Translations under genes and position numbers: made by a program | DNA from: Sanguibacter sp. HDW7 | GTDB taxonomy: Bacteria; Actinomycetota; Actinomycetes; Actinomycetales; Cellulomonadaceae | DNA: 64,000 nt | Assembly: GCF_011300875.1 (NCBI RefSeq) | Contig: NZ_CP049862.1 | Coordinates: forward strand, 2,046,001-2,110,000 | Direction: 5' to 3' | The notes under the pieces: generated by a model | Told to the model about the DNA's origin: nothing | The model's input: the letters and a program-made list of their open reading frames with translations, nothing else | Database searches by the model: none | Shown here: piece by piece, positions 28,190 to 37,597 of the stretch | How the letters are laid out: the number at the start of each line of letters is the position of its first letter | Position numbering within the stretch: position 1 is the first letter of the stretch

Positions 28190-29137
28190 ATGTCAGCACT
28201 GGGCGAGCTCCGCGCGCTAAGCAGGAAGCGCGGCGGCACGACGCCGAAGACCACCACCAACCTGCGCAAGGCCGACGGGCGCGCCGCGCTGGTGTTCCTC
28301 GGACCATGGTTCGTCGGCCTCTTCGCGATCACGCTGTTCCCGCTGGTCGCGTCCCTGTACCTGTCGATGACCGACTACAACCTCCTCCAGGCCCCGAACT
28401 TCATCGGCCTCGAGAACTTCATCGACATGCTGAGCGACCCGCGGCTCCACAAGTCGCTCCAGGTGACCGCCATCTACACCGTCGTCGGCGTGCCGCTCCA
28501 GCTCTCCGTCGCGCTCGGCCTCGCGCTCGTGCTCAACCGCGGCATGCGCGGCATGAGCCTGTACCGCTCGGTCTTCTACCTGCCGTCCCTCATGGGCGGC
28601 TCGGTCGCGATCGCGATCCTCTGGCGCCAGGTCTTCGGCAAGGAGGGCATCTTCAACGCCTTCCTCGGGCTGTTCGGCCTCGAGGGCATGGGCTGGATCT
28701 CCCACCCCGACACCGCGCTGTGGACGATCATCCTGCTCCACGTGTGGACGTTCGGCTCGCCGATGATCATCTTCCTCGCCGGCCTGCGGCAGATCCCCGA
28801 CATGTACTACGAGGCCGCGTCCCTCGACGGCGCCTCCAAGCGCCGCCAGTTCCTCTCGGTGACGCTCCCGCTGCTCAGCCCGATCATCTTCTTCAACGTC
28901 GTCATGCAGGTCATCGGCTCGTTCCAGGCCTTCACGCAGGCGTACGTCGTCTCGGGCGGCACCGGCGGCCCGTCGGACTCGACCCTCTTCTACACGCTGT
29001 ACCTGTACCAGGAGGGTTTCAAGAACCTCAACATGGGCTACGCCTCCGCCATGGCGTGGATCCTCGTCCTCATCATCCTCGCCCTCACCGCTCTGAACTT
29101 CTGGGTCTCGAAGTTCTGGGTGTTCTACGAGGACTGA
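28190..29137 (+). CDS. ABC sugar transporter permease (MalF/UgpA type)
   Basis: The 315-aa inner-membrane protein has six predicted helices: FLGPWFVGLFAITLFPLVASLYLSM at the N-terminus and the EAA loop YYEAASLDGASKRRQFLSVTLPLLSP near residues 205-230, which contacts the ATPase. It forms a heterodimer with the next gene product. The start is ATG 28190 (GAGGGAG 5 nt upstream), not the in-frame GTG at 28184. No ATPase gene lies in the cluster, so a shared MsiK-type ATPase encoded elsewhere probably energises it. Confidence 0.94.
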   Translation: MSALGELRALSRKRGGTTPKTTTNLRKADGRAALVFLGPWFVGLFAITLFPLVASLYLSMTDYNLLQAPNFIGLENFIDMLSDPRLHKSLQVTAIYTVVGVPLQLSVALGLALVLNRGMRGMSLYRSVFYLPSLMGGSVAIAILWRQVFGKEGIFNAFLGLFGLEGMGWISHPDTALWTIILLHVWTFGSPMIIFLAGLRQIPDMYYEAASLDGASKRRQFLSVTLPLLSPIIFFNVVMQVIGSFQAFTQAYVVSGGTGGPSDSTLFYTLYLYQEGFKNLNMGYASAMAWILVLIILALTALNFWVSKFWVFYED

Positions 29138-29150
29138 AAGGAACCAGGAG

Positions 29151-30071
29151 ATGTCGGTCACCATGACCCCTCAGCCCGACCAGGCCACCCGCCTCGCAGA
29201 GCTCGCCGCCGAGTCCGAGCCGGTGAGGTCGCCCGTCCTCTGGCGCACGCGCACCCGCTCGATCCTCCGCCACGTCGTCATGATCGCGGCCGCGGCCCTC
29301 ATGATCTACCCGCTGCTGTGGATGCTCGGCGCATCCTTCAAGCCGACCGAGGAGATCTTCCGCAACCTCTCGATCATCCCGGACCAGTGGCACCCGGAGA
29401 ACTACCCCGACGGGTGGAACGCGTTCCAGACGTCGTTCTCGCGGTACATGCTCAACTCGCTGACGATCGTCGCCGGCGCCCTCGTCGGCAACCTCGTCTC
29501 GTGCTCGATGGCCGCCTACGCGTTCGCCCGGCTCCAGTTCAAGGGCCGCAACCTGTGGTTCATGATCATGCTCGTCACGATCATGCTGCCCGTGCACGTG
29601 CTCATCGTGCCGCAGTACATCATGTTCAACCAGCTCGAGTGGATCAACACGTTCTGGCCGCTCATCGTGCCCAAGCTGCTCGCTACGGACGCGTTCTTCA
29701 TCTTCCTCATGGTGCAGTTCTTCCGCGGCATCCCCAAGGAGCTCGAGGAGGCGGCACGCCTCGACGGCTGCGGTCACGGCCGCATCTTCGGCCAGGTCAT
29801 GCTCCCGCTCGCCACGCCGGCGCTCGCGACCACCGCGATCTTCACGTTCATCTGGACGTGGAACGACTTCTTCAGCCAGCTCATCTTCCTCACGACGGAC
29901 GAGATGAAGACCGCACCGCTCGCGCTGCGCAACTTCCTCGACTCGTCGTCAGGTAGCTCGTGGGGACCGATGTTCGCGATGTCCATCGTCACGATCATCC
30001 CGATCTTCCTCGTGTTCCTCCTCGGGCAGAAGTACCTCGTCAAGGGCATCGCCACGACGGGCATCAAGTGA
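29151..30071 (+). CDS. ABC sugar transporter permease (MalG/UgpE type)
   Basis: The 306-aa protein has six predicted helices. The cytoplasmic EAA motif appears as IPKELEEAARLDGCGHGRIFGQVMLPLATP. It follows the first permease by 13 nt with AGGAG immediately before ATG. With the first permease and the lipoprotein it forms a CUT1-type oligosaccharide importer; GH105 in the same operon suggests unsaturated (rhamno)galacturonan oligomers as substrate (inference). Confidence 0.94.
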   Translation: MSVTMTPQPDQATRLAELAAESEPVRSPVLWRTRTRSILRHVVMIAAAALMIYPLLWMLGASFKPTEEIFRNLSIIPDQWHPENYPDGWNAFQTSFSRYMLNSLTIVAGALVGNLVSCSMAAYAFARLQFKGRNLWFMIMLVTIMLPVHVLIVPQYIMFNQLEWINTFWPLIVPKLLATDAFFIFLMVQFFRGIPKELEEAARLDGCGHGRIFGQVMLPLATPALATTAIFTFIWTWNDFFSQLIFLTTDEMKTAPLALRNFLDSSSGSSWGPMFAMSIVTIIPIFLVFLLGQKYLVKGIATTGIK

Positions 30072-30136
30072 CGGGAGGGCCCGCCGGGCCCTTCCGGAAG
30101 TACCAGGCCATGTCACGTATCAAAGGAGAGACGTCC

Positions 30137-31447
30137 ATGAAGGCCAACACCAAGGTTGCCATCCGCACCCGGCGCATCGCCGCGGCTGCGGCGGCCTCCG
30201 CCCTCGTCCTCGGGCTCGCAGCCTGCGGGTCCGACGACAAGGCACCCGGTGCGGCAGGTGACGACAAGGTCAACATCACGTTCGCGTGGTGGGGCTCCGA
30301 CACGCGTCACGAGGTGACCCAGAAGGTCATCGCGGAGTTCGAGAAGAAGCACCCGAACATCAAGGTCACCCCTGACTACACGAGCTGGGACTCCTACTTC
30401 GAGAAGCTCAACGTCGCGGCCGCCGGCGGCAACCTGCCGGACGTCATCACGCAGGAGGAGCGCTTCCTCACCGAGTACGCGACGCGCGACCTGCTGCTCG
30501 ACCTCAAGGGCCTCGGCCTCGACACCGCGAAGATCGACAGCACGATCCTCGACTCGGGCTCGATCGACGGCAAGCTCTACGGCGTCGCCACGGGCATCAA
30601 CGTCCACGGCGTCGTCATCGACCCGGAGATCTTCAAGGAGGTCGGGGTTGCGATCCCCGACGACACGAAGTGGACCTGGGACGACTACGTCGCCACCGCC
30701 AACGAGATCTCGGAGAAGTCGGGCGGCAAGTACTACGGCGTCCAGAACTACAGCTTCAACGAGGTCGTCCTCAAGATCGTCGCGCGCCAGAAGGGCGAGG
30801 AGGTCTTCACGAAGGACGGCAAGATCGGCGTCTCCGAGGCCACGGTGACCGAGTGGTTCCAGCGCTCCGTCGACCTGCTCGGCAAGGGCTCCCCCGACGC
30901 CTCGGTCTCGACCGAGGTCCAGGGCGCCGGCGTCGAGGGCTCGCTGCCCGCGTCCGGCAAGGGCGCGATGGCGTGGTTCTGGTCCAACCAGCTCCCCGCG
31001 ATCTCCAAGGCCGCCGGCCGTCCCATGGCGATCCTCCGCGCACCGGGCGAGTCCCAGTTCACGCGCGGCGGGCAGTTCTTCAAGCCGTCGATGTTCTACT
31101 CCGCCTCCGCCAAGTCGAAGCACCCGGAGGAGGCCAAGCTCTTCATCGACTTCCTCATCAACTCCGAGGAGGCCGGCAAGCTCATCCTCACCGACCGCGG
31201 TCTGCCGGGGAACACCGACGTCCGCGCGGCCGTCGTCCCGCTGCTCGGCGAGGCCGACACGCTCGGCGCCGACTTCGTCTCGGGCCTCGAGGGTGTCATC
31301 AAGGACGGCACGCCCGTCCCGCCCGTCGGCTCCGGCAAGGCGACCGAGATCACGGGTCGCGTGAACTCCGACGTCCTCTTCGGCAACATCACGCCGGCCG
31401 AGGGCGCCAAGCGCTGGATCGAGGAGATGACCGCCGCGACCTCCTGA
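30137..31447 (+). CDS. Extracellular sugar-binding lipoprotein of the ABC importer
   Basis: The 436-aa family-1 solute-binding protein has a lipoprotein signal peptide with lipobox LAAC (LVLGLAACGSDD), so Cys is lipidated and the protein tethered outside the membrane. The mature part shows NITFAWWGSDTRHEVTQKVIAEFEKKHPNIKV, typical of CUT1 binding proteins. AAAGGAGAG before ATG 30137 is a strong ribosome site. A stable stem-loop follows the stop codon, which may keep its mRNA more abundant than that of downstream genes. Confidence 0.94.
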   Translation: MKANTKVAIRTRRIAAAAAASALVLGLAACGSDDKAPGAAGDDKVNITFAWWGSDTRHEVTQKVIAEFEKKHPNIKVTPDYTSWDSYFEKLNVAAAGGNLPDVITQEERFLTEYATRDLLLDLKGLGLDTAKIDSTILDSGSIDGKLYGVATGINVHGVVIDPEIFKEVGVAIPDDTKWTWDDYVATANEISEKSGGKYYGVQNYSFNEVVLKIVARQKGEEVFTKDGKIGVSEATVTEWFQRSVDLLGKGSPDASVSTEVQGAGVEGSLPASGKGAMAWFWSNQLPAISKAAGRPMAILRAPGESQFTRGGQFFKPSMFYSASAKSKHPEEAKLFIDFLINSEEAGKLILTDRGLPGNTDVRAAVVPLLGEADTLGADFVSGLEGVIKDGTPVPPVGSGKATEITGRVNSDVLFGNITPAEGAKRWIEEMTAATS

Positions 31448-31468
31448 TCGCAGCGTCCTCACCGCACC

Positions 31469-31516
31469 GACCGCGCGGTCCGGGCCCCTCAGCCTCACGA
31501 CCCGGACCGCGCGGTC
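31469..31516 (+). terminator. Intra-operon stem-loop after the binding-protein gene
   Basis: GACCGCGCGGTCCGGG (31469-31484) pairs perfectly with 31501-31516 (16 bp, 16-nt loop). No T-run follows. It lies between the importer genes and the catabolic genes, so it may act as mRNA stabiliser or partial terminator. Confidence 0.6.
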
Positions 31517-31586
31517 CCCCGCACTGCCAGAACCACCCACCCCGCTTCTTCGAGGGCCCGCGCCCTCACCGTCCCCAGGAGGAACG

Positions 31587-32465
31587 TTGCGACTCGTCAC
31601 CCACGTCCACGAGAGCTCCGAGCGCCCCGGAGCGCTCGTCGAGCACGACGGCACCACGCGTGTCGTCGACCTCGCTGGCGTCGCGGCCACGACGCTCGAC
31701 ATCCTCACGGACCCCGCCCTCGCCGACGCGGCCCGCGCCGCGATCGAGGCTGCGGACCCCGCGCTGCTCCCCGCGCTCGACGACGTGCGGCTCGCGCCGC
31801 CCGTCCGCCCCGGCCAGGTCCTCGCGATCGGCTACAACTACGAGGGCCACCGCGGCCCCTCCCGCGACGGTTCCCTGCCGTCGACGCCCAACGTCTTCGT
31901 CAAGACACGCAACGCGCTGAGCGGCCCGCACGACGACGTCGTCCTGCCGCGCGTCCCCGCCGCGGTCGACTACGAGGGCGAGATCGCGATAGTCGTCGGC
32001 CGCCGGATGGTCGACGTCGCCGAGGCCGACGCGCTCGCGCACGTCGCCGGCTACACGCTCTACGACGACGTCACGGCGCGCGACTGGCAGCACGCGACGA
32101 GCCAGTGGACGCTCGGCAAGAACTTCACCGGCTTCGGCCAGCTCGGCCCGGCCGTCGTCACGGTCGACGAGGCCGGCGACCTCACGGGCGTCGAGCTCGA
32201 GGTCGAGCGCGACGGCGTCGTCGTCGCCCGCGCCACGACCGCGCAGATGGTCTTCCCCGTCGCGCGCCTGCTCCACCTGCTCAGCCAGGTGATCCCGCTC
32301 GAGCCGGGCGACGTCGTCGCGACCGGCTCGGCGGCCAAGACCCCCGAGGCCTCGGCCTCGCACGTCCCGATGGCCGACGGCGACGCGGTGACGATCACCG
32401 CGACCGGCCTCGGCTCCCTCACCACCCGTTTCGTCTCCCCCACCACCTCCGGAGAGCCCTCATGA
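31587..32465 (+). CDS. Fumarylacetoacetate hydrolase (FAH) family protein
   Basis: The 292-aa protein has the FAH fold with LAIGYNYEGHRG, FVKTRNALSGPHDDVVLP, VDYEGEIAIVVGRRMVDV (metal-binding Glu residues) and YTLYDDVTARDWQ. The C-terminal part has FTGFGQLGPAVV and a PGDVVATGSA motif. FAH enzymes hydrolyse or hydrate 2,4-diketo or acylpyruvate acids. TTG 31587 is the start: AGGAGG lies 5 nt upstream. The stop overlaps the following SDR start by ATGA. In sugar-acid clusters such a pair can cleave a 2,4-diketo-3-deoxy acid to pyruvate plus a hydroxy acid; that role is inferred here. Confidence 0.85.
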   Translation: MRLVTHVHESSERPGALVEHDGTTRVVDLAGVAATTLDILTDPALADAARAAIEAADPALLPALDDVRLAPPVRPGQVLAIGYNYEGHRGPSRDGSLPSTPNVFVKTRNALSGPHDDVVLPRVPAAVDYEGEIAIVVGRRMVDVAEADALAHVAGYTLYDDVTARDWQHATSQWTLGKNFTGFGQLGPAVVTVDEAGDLTGVELEVERDGVVVARATTAQMVFPVARLLHLLSQVIPLEPGDVVATGSAAKTPEASASHVPMADGDAVTITATGLGSLTTRFVSPTTSGEPS

Positions 32466-33226
32466 TCCTCGATTCCTTCCGACTCGACGGCAAGGTCGCC
32501 CTCGTCACCGGTGCCGCCCGCGGCCTGGGCCAGGCGGCCGCGCTCGCCCTCGCCGAGGCCGGCGCCGACGTCGCCGTCCTCGACCTGCTCGGCACCGAGG
32601 ACACCATCGCGCAGATCGAGGCCCTCGGCCGCCGCGCCCACGCCATCGAGGTCAACCTCCTCGAGGCCACGCCCGAGGACCTCGACGCCGTCGTCGCGGG
32701 CGTCGTCGAGCACCTCGGCTCGATCGACGTCCTCGTCAACAACGCGGGCATCATCCGCCGCGCACCCCTGCTCGACCACCCCGCCCAGGACTGGGACGAC
32801 GTCCTCGCGATCAACCTCGACGCCGTCTTCCACCTCTCGCGCTCGGCCTCGCGCCGCTTCGTCGCGCAGGGCTCGGGCAAGATCATCAACATCGCCTCGA
32901 TGCTCTCCTTCCAGGGCGGGATCCTCGTGCCCGGCTACACCGCCTCGAAGCACGCGGTCGCGGGCGTGACGAAGTCCTTCGCCAACGAGCTCGCTGCCCA
33001 CGGCGTCAACGCCAACGCGATCGCCCCCGGGTACATGGCGACGGACAACACCGCGCCCATCCGCGCCGACGCGGCGCGCGAGAAGTCGATCCTCGACCGC
33101 ATCCCCGCGGCCCGCTGGGGCACCCCGGCCGACCTCCAGGGCGCGTTCGTGTTCCTCGCCTCGCCCGCCTCCGACTACCTCAACGGCGCGATCATCCCCG
33201 TCGACGGCGGCTGGCTCGTCCGCTGA
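32462..33226 (+). CDS. KduD-like short-chain dehydrogenase (2-keto-3-deoxy sugar acid dehydrogenase)
   Basis: The 254-aa classical SDR has TGAARGLG (cofactor), NNAG, catalytic Ser in NIASMLSFQGG and Tyr/Lys in YTASKHA. ILDSFRLDGKVALVTGAARGLGQ and the ending VPVDGGWLVR-like IIPVDGGWLVR are typical of 2-dehydro-3-deoxy-D-gluconate 5-dehydrogenase (KduD). KduD interconverts KDG and the 2,5-diketo acid derived from unsaturated uronates. A 4-dehydrogenase role feeding the coupled FAH hydrolase is an alternative. Translationally coupled to the FAH gene. Confidence 0.85.
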   Translation: MILDSFRLDGKVALVTGAARGLGQAAALALAEAGADVAVLDLLGTEDTIAQIEALGRRAHAIEVNLLEATPEDLDAVVAGVVEHLGSIDVLVNNAGIIRRAPLLDHPAQDWDDVLAINLDAVFHLSRSASRRFVAQGSGKIINIASMLSFQGGILVPGYTASKHAVAGVTKSFANELAAHGVNANAIAPGYMATDNTAPIRADAAREKSILDRIPAARWGTPADLQGAFVFLASPASDYLNGAIIPVDGGWLVR

Positions 33227-33332
33227 GCCCGCGCCCCGACCGCCCGCCACGGCCCTCGGCCCGATGCCACCCGTCCTCTCGCGCGTCACGCGCACCCGAG
33301 TCCCCCGCCCCGCTCCCCTCAGGAGGCCCACG

Positions 33333-34475
33333 ATGACCGCCCCGACCGACGCCACGACCTACCCCTCGTTCGGCGGGCCGACGGCGGACTGGGCCCGCAT
33401 CGGCGCAGAGACGATGCTCGGCCGCGAGCCGAGCATCAGCCCCGCACGGAAGTGGCGGTACGAGGACGGTCTCGTGCTCGACGGCATCCGCGAGATCGCG
33501 GCCGTCACAGGCGAGCAGCGCTACCTCGACTACGTCAAGGAGAACATCGACGCGTTCGTCGGCCCGGACGGCGAGATCCACGGCTACGTCCGCGACGAGT
33601 GGAACCTCGACCACGTCAACAACGGCAAGGCCGTGCTCTCTCTCTGGAAGGAGACGGGCGACGAGCGCTACCGCACCGCCGCCCTCACGCTTCTCGACCA
33701 GCTCGAGCACCAGCCGCGCCTCGACAACGGGAGCTTCTGGCACAAGGAGATCTACCCGCAGCAGATGTGGCTCGACGGCCTCTACATGGGCTCGGTGTTC
33801 TACGCGCGCGCCGCGACGGCCTTCGAGAGGCCCGAGCTCCACGCGGACGTCGTCCACCAGTTCCTCGCCGCGTACGACGCGAGCCTCGACCCCGCGTCGG
33901 GCCTGTGCGTCCACGCGTACGACGAGACCCGCTCGATATACTGGGCCGACCCGGCCACCGGGCACTCGCCGCACGTGTGGCTGCGTGCACTCGGCTGGTT
34001 CGCCATGGCGATGGTCGACACGCTCGAGCACATGCCCGTCGACCTCGAGGGCCGCGACCGCGTCCACGCGAACCTCGTCGCGCTGCTCGAGGCTGTCCAG
34101 CGGCACGCGGACCCGGCGACGAACCTCTGGTACCAGATCCCCGACCAGCCCGGCCGCCCGCTCAACTACCTCGAGTCCTCGGGCTCGCTCATGATCCTCA
34201 CCGCGATCGCGAAGTCCCTCCGCACGGGCCTGCTCACGGGCTCGGAGTGGGAGGACGCGCTCGAGACCGGCTGGGCGCACGCGACCGAGTCGTTCCTCAC
34301 CGTCACCGCCGAGGGCTGGGTCAACGTCCACCGCATGTGCGAGGTCGCCGGCCTCGGCGGCGCGACCCGCCGCGACGGCACGTACGCCTACTACATGAGC
34401 GAGCCCATCGTCACGAACGACCACAAGGGTGTCGGACCGTTCCTCCTGCTCGCCGCCGAGATGCACCGGCGCTGA
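33333..34475 (+). CDS. GH105 unsaturated rhamnogalacturonyl/uronyl hydrolase
   Basis: The 380-aa alpha6/alpha6-barrel enzyme lacks a signal peptide, so it acts on imported oligomers. Asp93 (in NLDHVNNGK) and Asp148 (in WLDGLYMG) fit the general acid/base pair known from YteR/UGL-type enzymes. Further family segments are YSHAYDETRS-like VHAYDETRSIYWADP and GHSPHVWLRALGWFAMAMVD. It would remove the 4,5-unsaturated uronic acid from the non-reducing end of pectin-lyase products. AGGAGG at 33321-33326 fixes ATG 33333. Confidence 0.92.
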   Translation: MTAPTDATTYPSFGGPTADWARIGAETMLGREPSISPARKWRYEDGLVLDGIREIAAVTGEQRYLDYVKENIDAFVGPDGEIHGYVRDEWNLDHVNNGKAVLSLWKETGDERYRTAALTLLDQLEHQPRLDNGSFWHKEIYPQQMWLDGLYMGSVFYARAATAFERPELHADVVHQFLAAYDASLDPASGLCVHAYDETRSIYWADPATGHSPHVWLRALGWFAMAMVDTLEHMPVDLEGRDRVHANLVALLEAVQRHADPATNLWYQIPDQPGRPLNYLESSGSLMILTAIAKSLRTGLLTGSEWEDALETGWAHATESFLTVTAEGWVNVHRMCEVAGLGGATRRDGTYAYYMSEPIVTNDHKGVGPFLLLAAEMHRR

Positions 34476-34552
34476 GCCCTCCCCGCTCGCACTCCGCACG
34501 CCCCTCCTCGACCTGCACGAGCCTTCTCGACCTGCGCCACCTGGAGCCACCA

Positions 34553-36007
34553 ATGCCGTCGCCGTCGTCCACCGTGGACGCCACCCTCACCCTCCACCCC
34601 GACCGGGCGCTGCCCGCCGACCCGGGCGTGCGCGCGATCGCGCGCGACATCTACGCGTCGGTCGCGGACCTGCCGATCGTCTCGATGCACGGCCACGTCC
34701 CCGTCGAGTGGTTCGCCGAGGACCGGCCGTTCAGCGACCCGGCCGAGCTGCTCGTCGTCCCCGACCACTACGTCGTGCGGATGTTCGTCTCGCAGGGTGC
34801 GCGGCCCGAGGACCTCGGCGTGCGGCCGATCGACCCGTCGGCGCCGCCCGCGGAGAGCGACCCGCGGACGATCTGGCGACGGTTCTGCGCGGGCTGGAAG
34901 TACTTCCGCGCGACGCCCTCGCGGTTCTGGCTCGAGCACGAGCTCGTCGAGATCTTCGGCGTGCGCGAGGTGCCGAGCGAGACGAGCGCCGACGCGATCT
35001 ACGACCGCATCGAGGCCGTGCTGCGCGAGGAGTCGTTCCGTCCGAGGGCTCTCCTCGACCGCTTCAACATCGAGACGATCGCGACGACGGACAACGCGTG
35101 GGACACGCTCGACGCGCACGCCGCGCTCGCCGCCGACGGGCTCGGGCGCCGCGTGCTGCCGACGTTCCGGCCCGACGCCGTGTGCCACCTCGACCGTCCG
35201 ACCTGGGTCGGCGACGTCGACCTGCTCGGCGCTGCCGCGGGCGTCGACGTCAGCACGTACGCCGGGTTCCTCTCCGCCTTGCGCGTGCAGCGCGACCGTT
35301 TCGTCGCCGCGGGGGCGCTCGCGACCGACCACGGTCACCTCGGCATCGACACGACGCCGCTCGACGAGGCCGAGGCGTCGCGGCTCTACGCCGCGGCCCG
35401 CGCGGGCCGCACTACGGCCGCGGGCACGCGAGCGTTCGCGGGGCACATGCTCTTCCAGATGGCCGCGATGTCCGCGGAGGACGGGCTCGTCATGCAGCTC
35501 CACCCCGGCGTCCTGCGCGACTACGACCAGGCCGTCCACCGTCGTCTCGGACCCGACAAGGGCTACGACATCCCGCTCGCCGTCGACTACGCGCGCGGTG
35601 TGCGGCCCATGCTCGAGGCCTTCGGGCACCACCCGAACTTCCGCACGATCCTCTTCACGATCGACGAGACCGTGTACTCGCGCGAGCTCGCGCCCCTCGC
35701 CGGTGTCTTCCCGTCGGTGCGGCTCGGCGCCCCGTGGTGGTTCCTCGACGCTCCCGACGCGATGCGTCGCTTCCGCGAGGCCGTCACCGAGACCGCGGGC
35801 TTCGCGAACATGTCGGGCTTCGTCGACGACACGCGCGCGTTCTGCTCGATCCCGGCGCGCCACGACCTCGCCCGGCGCGTCGACGCGGGCTACCTCGCGC
35901 GGCTCGTCGCCGAGCACCGGCTCACGCTCGACGAGGCCGTCGACACCGCGGCCGACCTCGCCTACCACCTGCCCCGCCTCGCCTACCGCGCCGGAGGTGC
36001 CCAGTGA
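34553..36007 (+). CDS. uxaC: Glucuronate/galacturonate isomerase
   Basis: The 484-aa amidohydrolase-fold isomerase converts D-galacturonate to tagaturonate and D-glucuronate to fructuronate. Conserved segments are IVSMHGHVP (metal-site HxH), FSDPAELLVVPDHYVVRM, WKYFRATPSRFWLEHELVEIFGV, ATTDNAWD, QLHPGVLRDYD and SFVDDTRAFCSIPARHD-like GFVDDTRAFCSIPARHD near the end. TGGAGC precedes ATG 34553. The stop overlaps the uxaB GTG start. Confidence 0.95.
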   Translation: MPSPSSTVDATLTLHPDRALPADPGVRAIARDIYASVADLPIVSMHGHVPVEWFAEDRPFSDPAELLVVPDHYVVRMFVSQGARPEDLGVRPIDPSAPPAESDPRTIWRRFCAGWKYFRATPSRFWLEHELVEIFGVREVPSETSADAIYDRIEAVLREESFRPRALLDRFNIETIATTDNAWDTLDAHAALAADGLGRRVLPTFRPDAVCHLDRPTWVGDVDLLGAAAGVDVSTYAGFLSALRVQRDRFVAAGALATDHGHLGIDTTPLDEAEASRLYAAARAGRTTAAGTRAFAGHMLFQMAAMSAEDGLVMQLHPGVLRDYDQAVHRRLGPDKGYDIPLAVDYARGVRPMLEAFGHHPNFRTILFTIDETVYSRELAPLAGVFPSVRLGAPWWFLDAPDAMRRFREAVTETAGFANMSGFVDDTRAFCSIPARHDLARRVDAGYLARLVAEHRLTLDEAVDTAADLAYHLPRLAYRAGGAQ

Positions 36008-37455
36008 CGACCACGACCCTGCCCCGCCTGTCCGCCACGACCGCGGGGCGCACGGCCCGCCCGATCACCGTCCTGCAGTTCGGCGGCGGCAACTTCCTGC
36101 GGGCCTTCGTCGACCAGATGATCCACGCCGCGAACACGGCGGGCGTCATGAACGCCGGGGTCGCCGTCGTTCACGCGACGCCCGGGCCGGACCGCGCGCT
36201 CGAGCTGCTCGAGGAGCAGGACGGGCTCTACCACGTCCTGCTCGAGGGTGTGCGCGACGGCCAACCGGTGCGCGAGTTCACGCGCGTCGACGTCATCGAG
36301 AAGATCGTGCGCTCGCACGATCAGTTCGAGGAGTACCGCGCGCTCTACCTCTCCCCCGAGATCCAGGTGATCGTCTCCAACACGACGGAGGCCGGCATCG
36401 CGTGGGTCGAGGGCGACGACCTCGCCGCGCAGCCGCCCGCGTCCTTCCCCGCGAAGATCGCCGCGCTGCTCCACGACAGGTTCGTGGCCTTCGACGGCGC
36501 CGCGTCCGCAGGTCTGCGCATCGTGTGCTGCGAGCTCATCGAGGACAACGCGACGACGCTGCGCGAGTACGTGCTTCGGCACGCGCGCGCCGCGGGCTAC
36601 GGCGCCGACTTCGAGCGCTGGGTGCACACCGCCTGCTCGTTCCACGACACGCTCGTCGACCGCATCGTGCCCGGCTACCCGCGCGACGAGATCGCTGACA
36701 TCCAGGCGGAGCTCGGCTACGCGGACGAGGTCGTCGTCAAGGGCGAGTACTTCGGGGTGTGGGCGATCGGCGGGGACCCCGTCGTGCAGGAGGTGCTGCC
36801 GCTCGACCGTGCGGGCCAGCCCGTGCAGTTCATGACCGACATCCGGCCCTTCCGCGCGAAGAAGGTCAAGATCCTCAACGGGCTGCACACCGCCATGGCG
36901 GCGGTCGGCCTCCAGTTGGGGGCGGAGTCCGTGCGCGAGGCGTTCGAGCGGCCCGACGTGCGCGCCTACCTCGACGCGCTGCTCGAGGACGAGGTGCTGC
37001 CATCGATCTCCGAGCCGCGCGAGGAGCTGCGGGCGTTCGCCGCAAAGATCGTCGAGCGCTTCGGCAACCCCTACCTCCACCACCGGCTCGCGGACATCGC
37101 GCTCAACTCGGTGGCGAAGTGGGGCGCACGCAACCTGCCCGTCCTGCTCTCCGCGTTCAAGGACGGGCGCGAGGCGCCGCGGACCGCGTTCGCGGCCGCC
37201 GCGCTCCTCACCCTCTACGTGCGCGGCCCCGAGGGCTTCGAGCCCCACGACGACGCGGCCGTCGTCGCCGCGATCCGTGACGCGTTCGACCCGGCCGACG
37301 TCCCCGCGTGGGTCCGCGCGTCGATCGCCGCGGCCGGCTGGGTGACGGACTGTGACGGCTGCCGTGACCGGCTCGCCGACGAGGTCGCGACGCACGCCGC
37401 GCGCATCCTCGAGGTCGGCATCGAGCGGGCGCTCGTCGAGCTGCCGGCCGCCTGA
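36004..37455 (+). CDS. uxaB: Tagaturonate reductase / mannitol dehydrogenase family
   Basis: The 483-aa polyol-dehydrogenase-family enzyme has an N-terminal nucleotide-binding segment ITVLQFGGGNFLRAFVDQMI and SNTTEAGIAW. The active-site region shows KVKILNGLHTAMAAVGLQLG with the catalytic Lys, then NPYLHHRLADIALNSVAKW. It reduces tagaturonate (or fructuronate) to altronate (or mannonate) with NADH, linking UxaC to UxaA. No mannonate dehydratase (UxuA) gene is seen, which favours the galacturonate branch. GTG start at 36004 with GGAGG upstream, overlapping the uxaC stop by GTGA. Confidence 0.93.
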   Translation: MTTTTLPRLSATTAGRTARPITVLQFGGGNFLRAFVDQMIHAANTAGVMNAGVAVVHATPGPDRALELLEEQDGLYHVLLEGVRDGQPVREFTRVDVIEKIVRSHDQFEEYRALYLSPEIQVIVSNTTEAGIAWVEGDDLAAQPPASFPAKIAALLHDRFVAFDGAASAGLRIVCCELIEDNATTLREYVLRHARAAGYGADFERWVHTACSFHDTLVDRIVPGYPRDEIADIQAELGYADEVVVKGEYFGVWAIGGDPVVQEVLPLDRAGQPVQFMTDIRPFRAKKVKILNGLHTAMAAVGLQLGAESVREAFERPDVRAYLDALLEDEVLPSISEPREELRAFAAKIVERFGNPYLHHRLADIALNSVAKWGARNLPVLLSAFKDGREAPRTAFAAAALLTLYVRGPEGFEPHDDAAVVAAIRDAFDPADVPAWVRASIAAAGWVTDCDGCRDRLADEVATHAARILEVGIERALVELPAA

Positions 37456-37557
37456 GACCGTCGGGGTCCGCACTCCCCTCGCGGACGCCGACGACGACGT
37501 GCCACGGGACGCCGTGGACGACCGAGAGCCAGGCAGGGGTGCCCCGGCTCCGGGATC

Positions 37558-37597
37558 CGCAGCCCCGCACGTCTACTCCAGGAGGTGCGGGGCTGCG
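37558..37597 (+). terminator. Terminator of the uronate operon
   Basis: CGCAGCCCCGCAC (37558-37570) pairs with 37585-37597 (13 bp, 14-nt loop), followed by TTGGTG. It lies about 100 nt after the uxaB stop. Confidence 0.75.
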
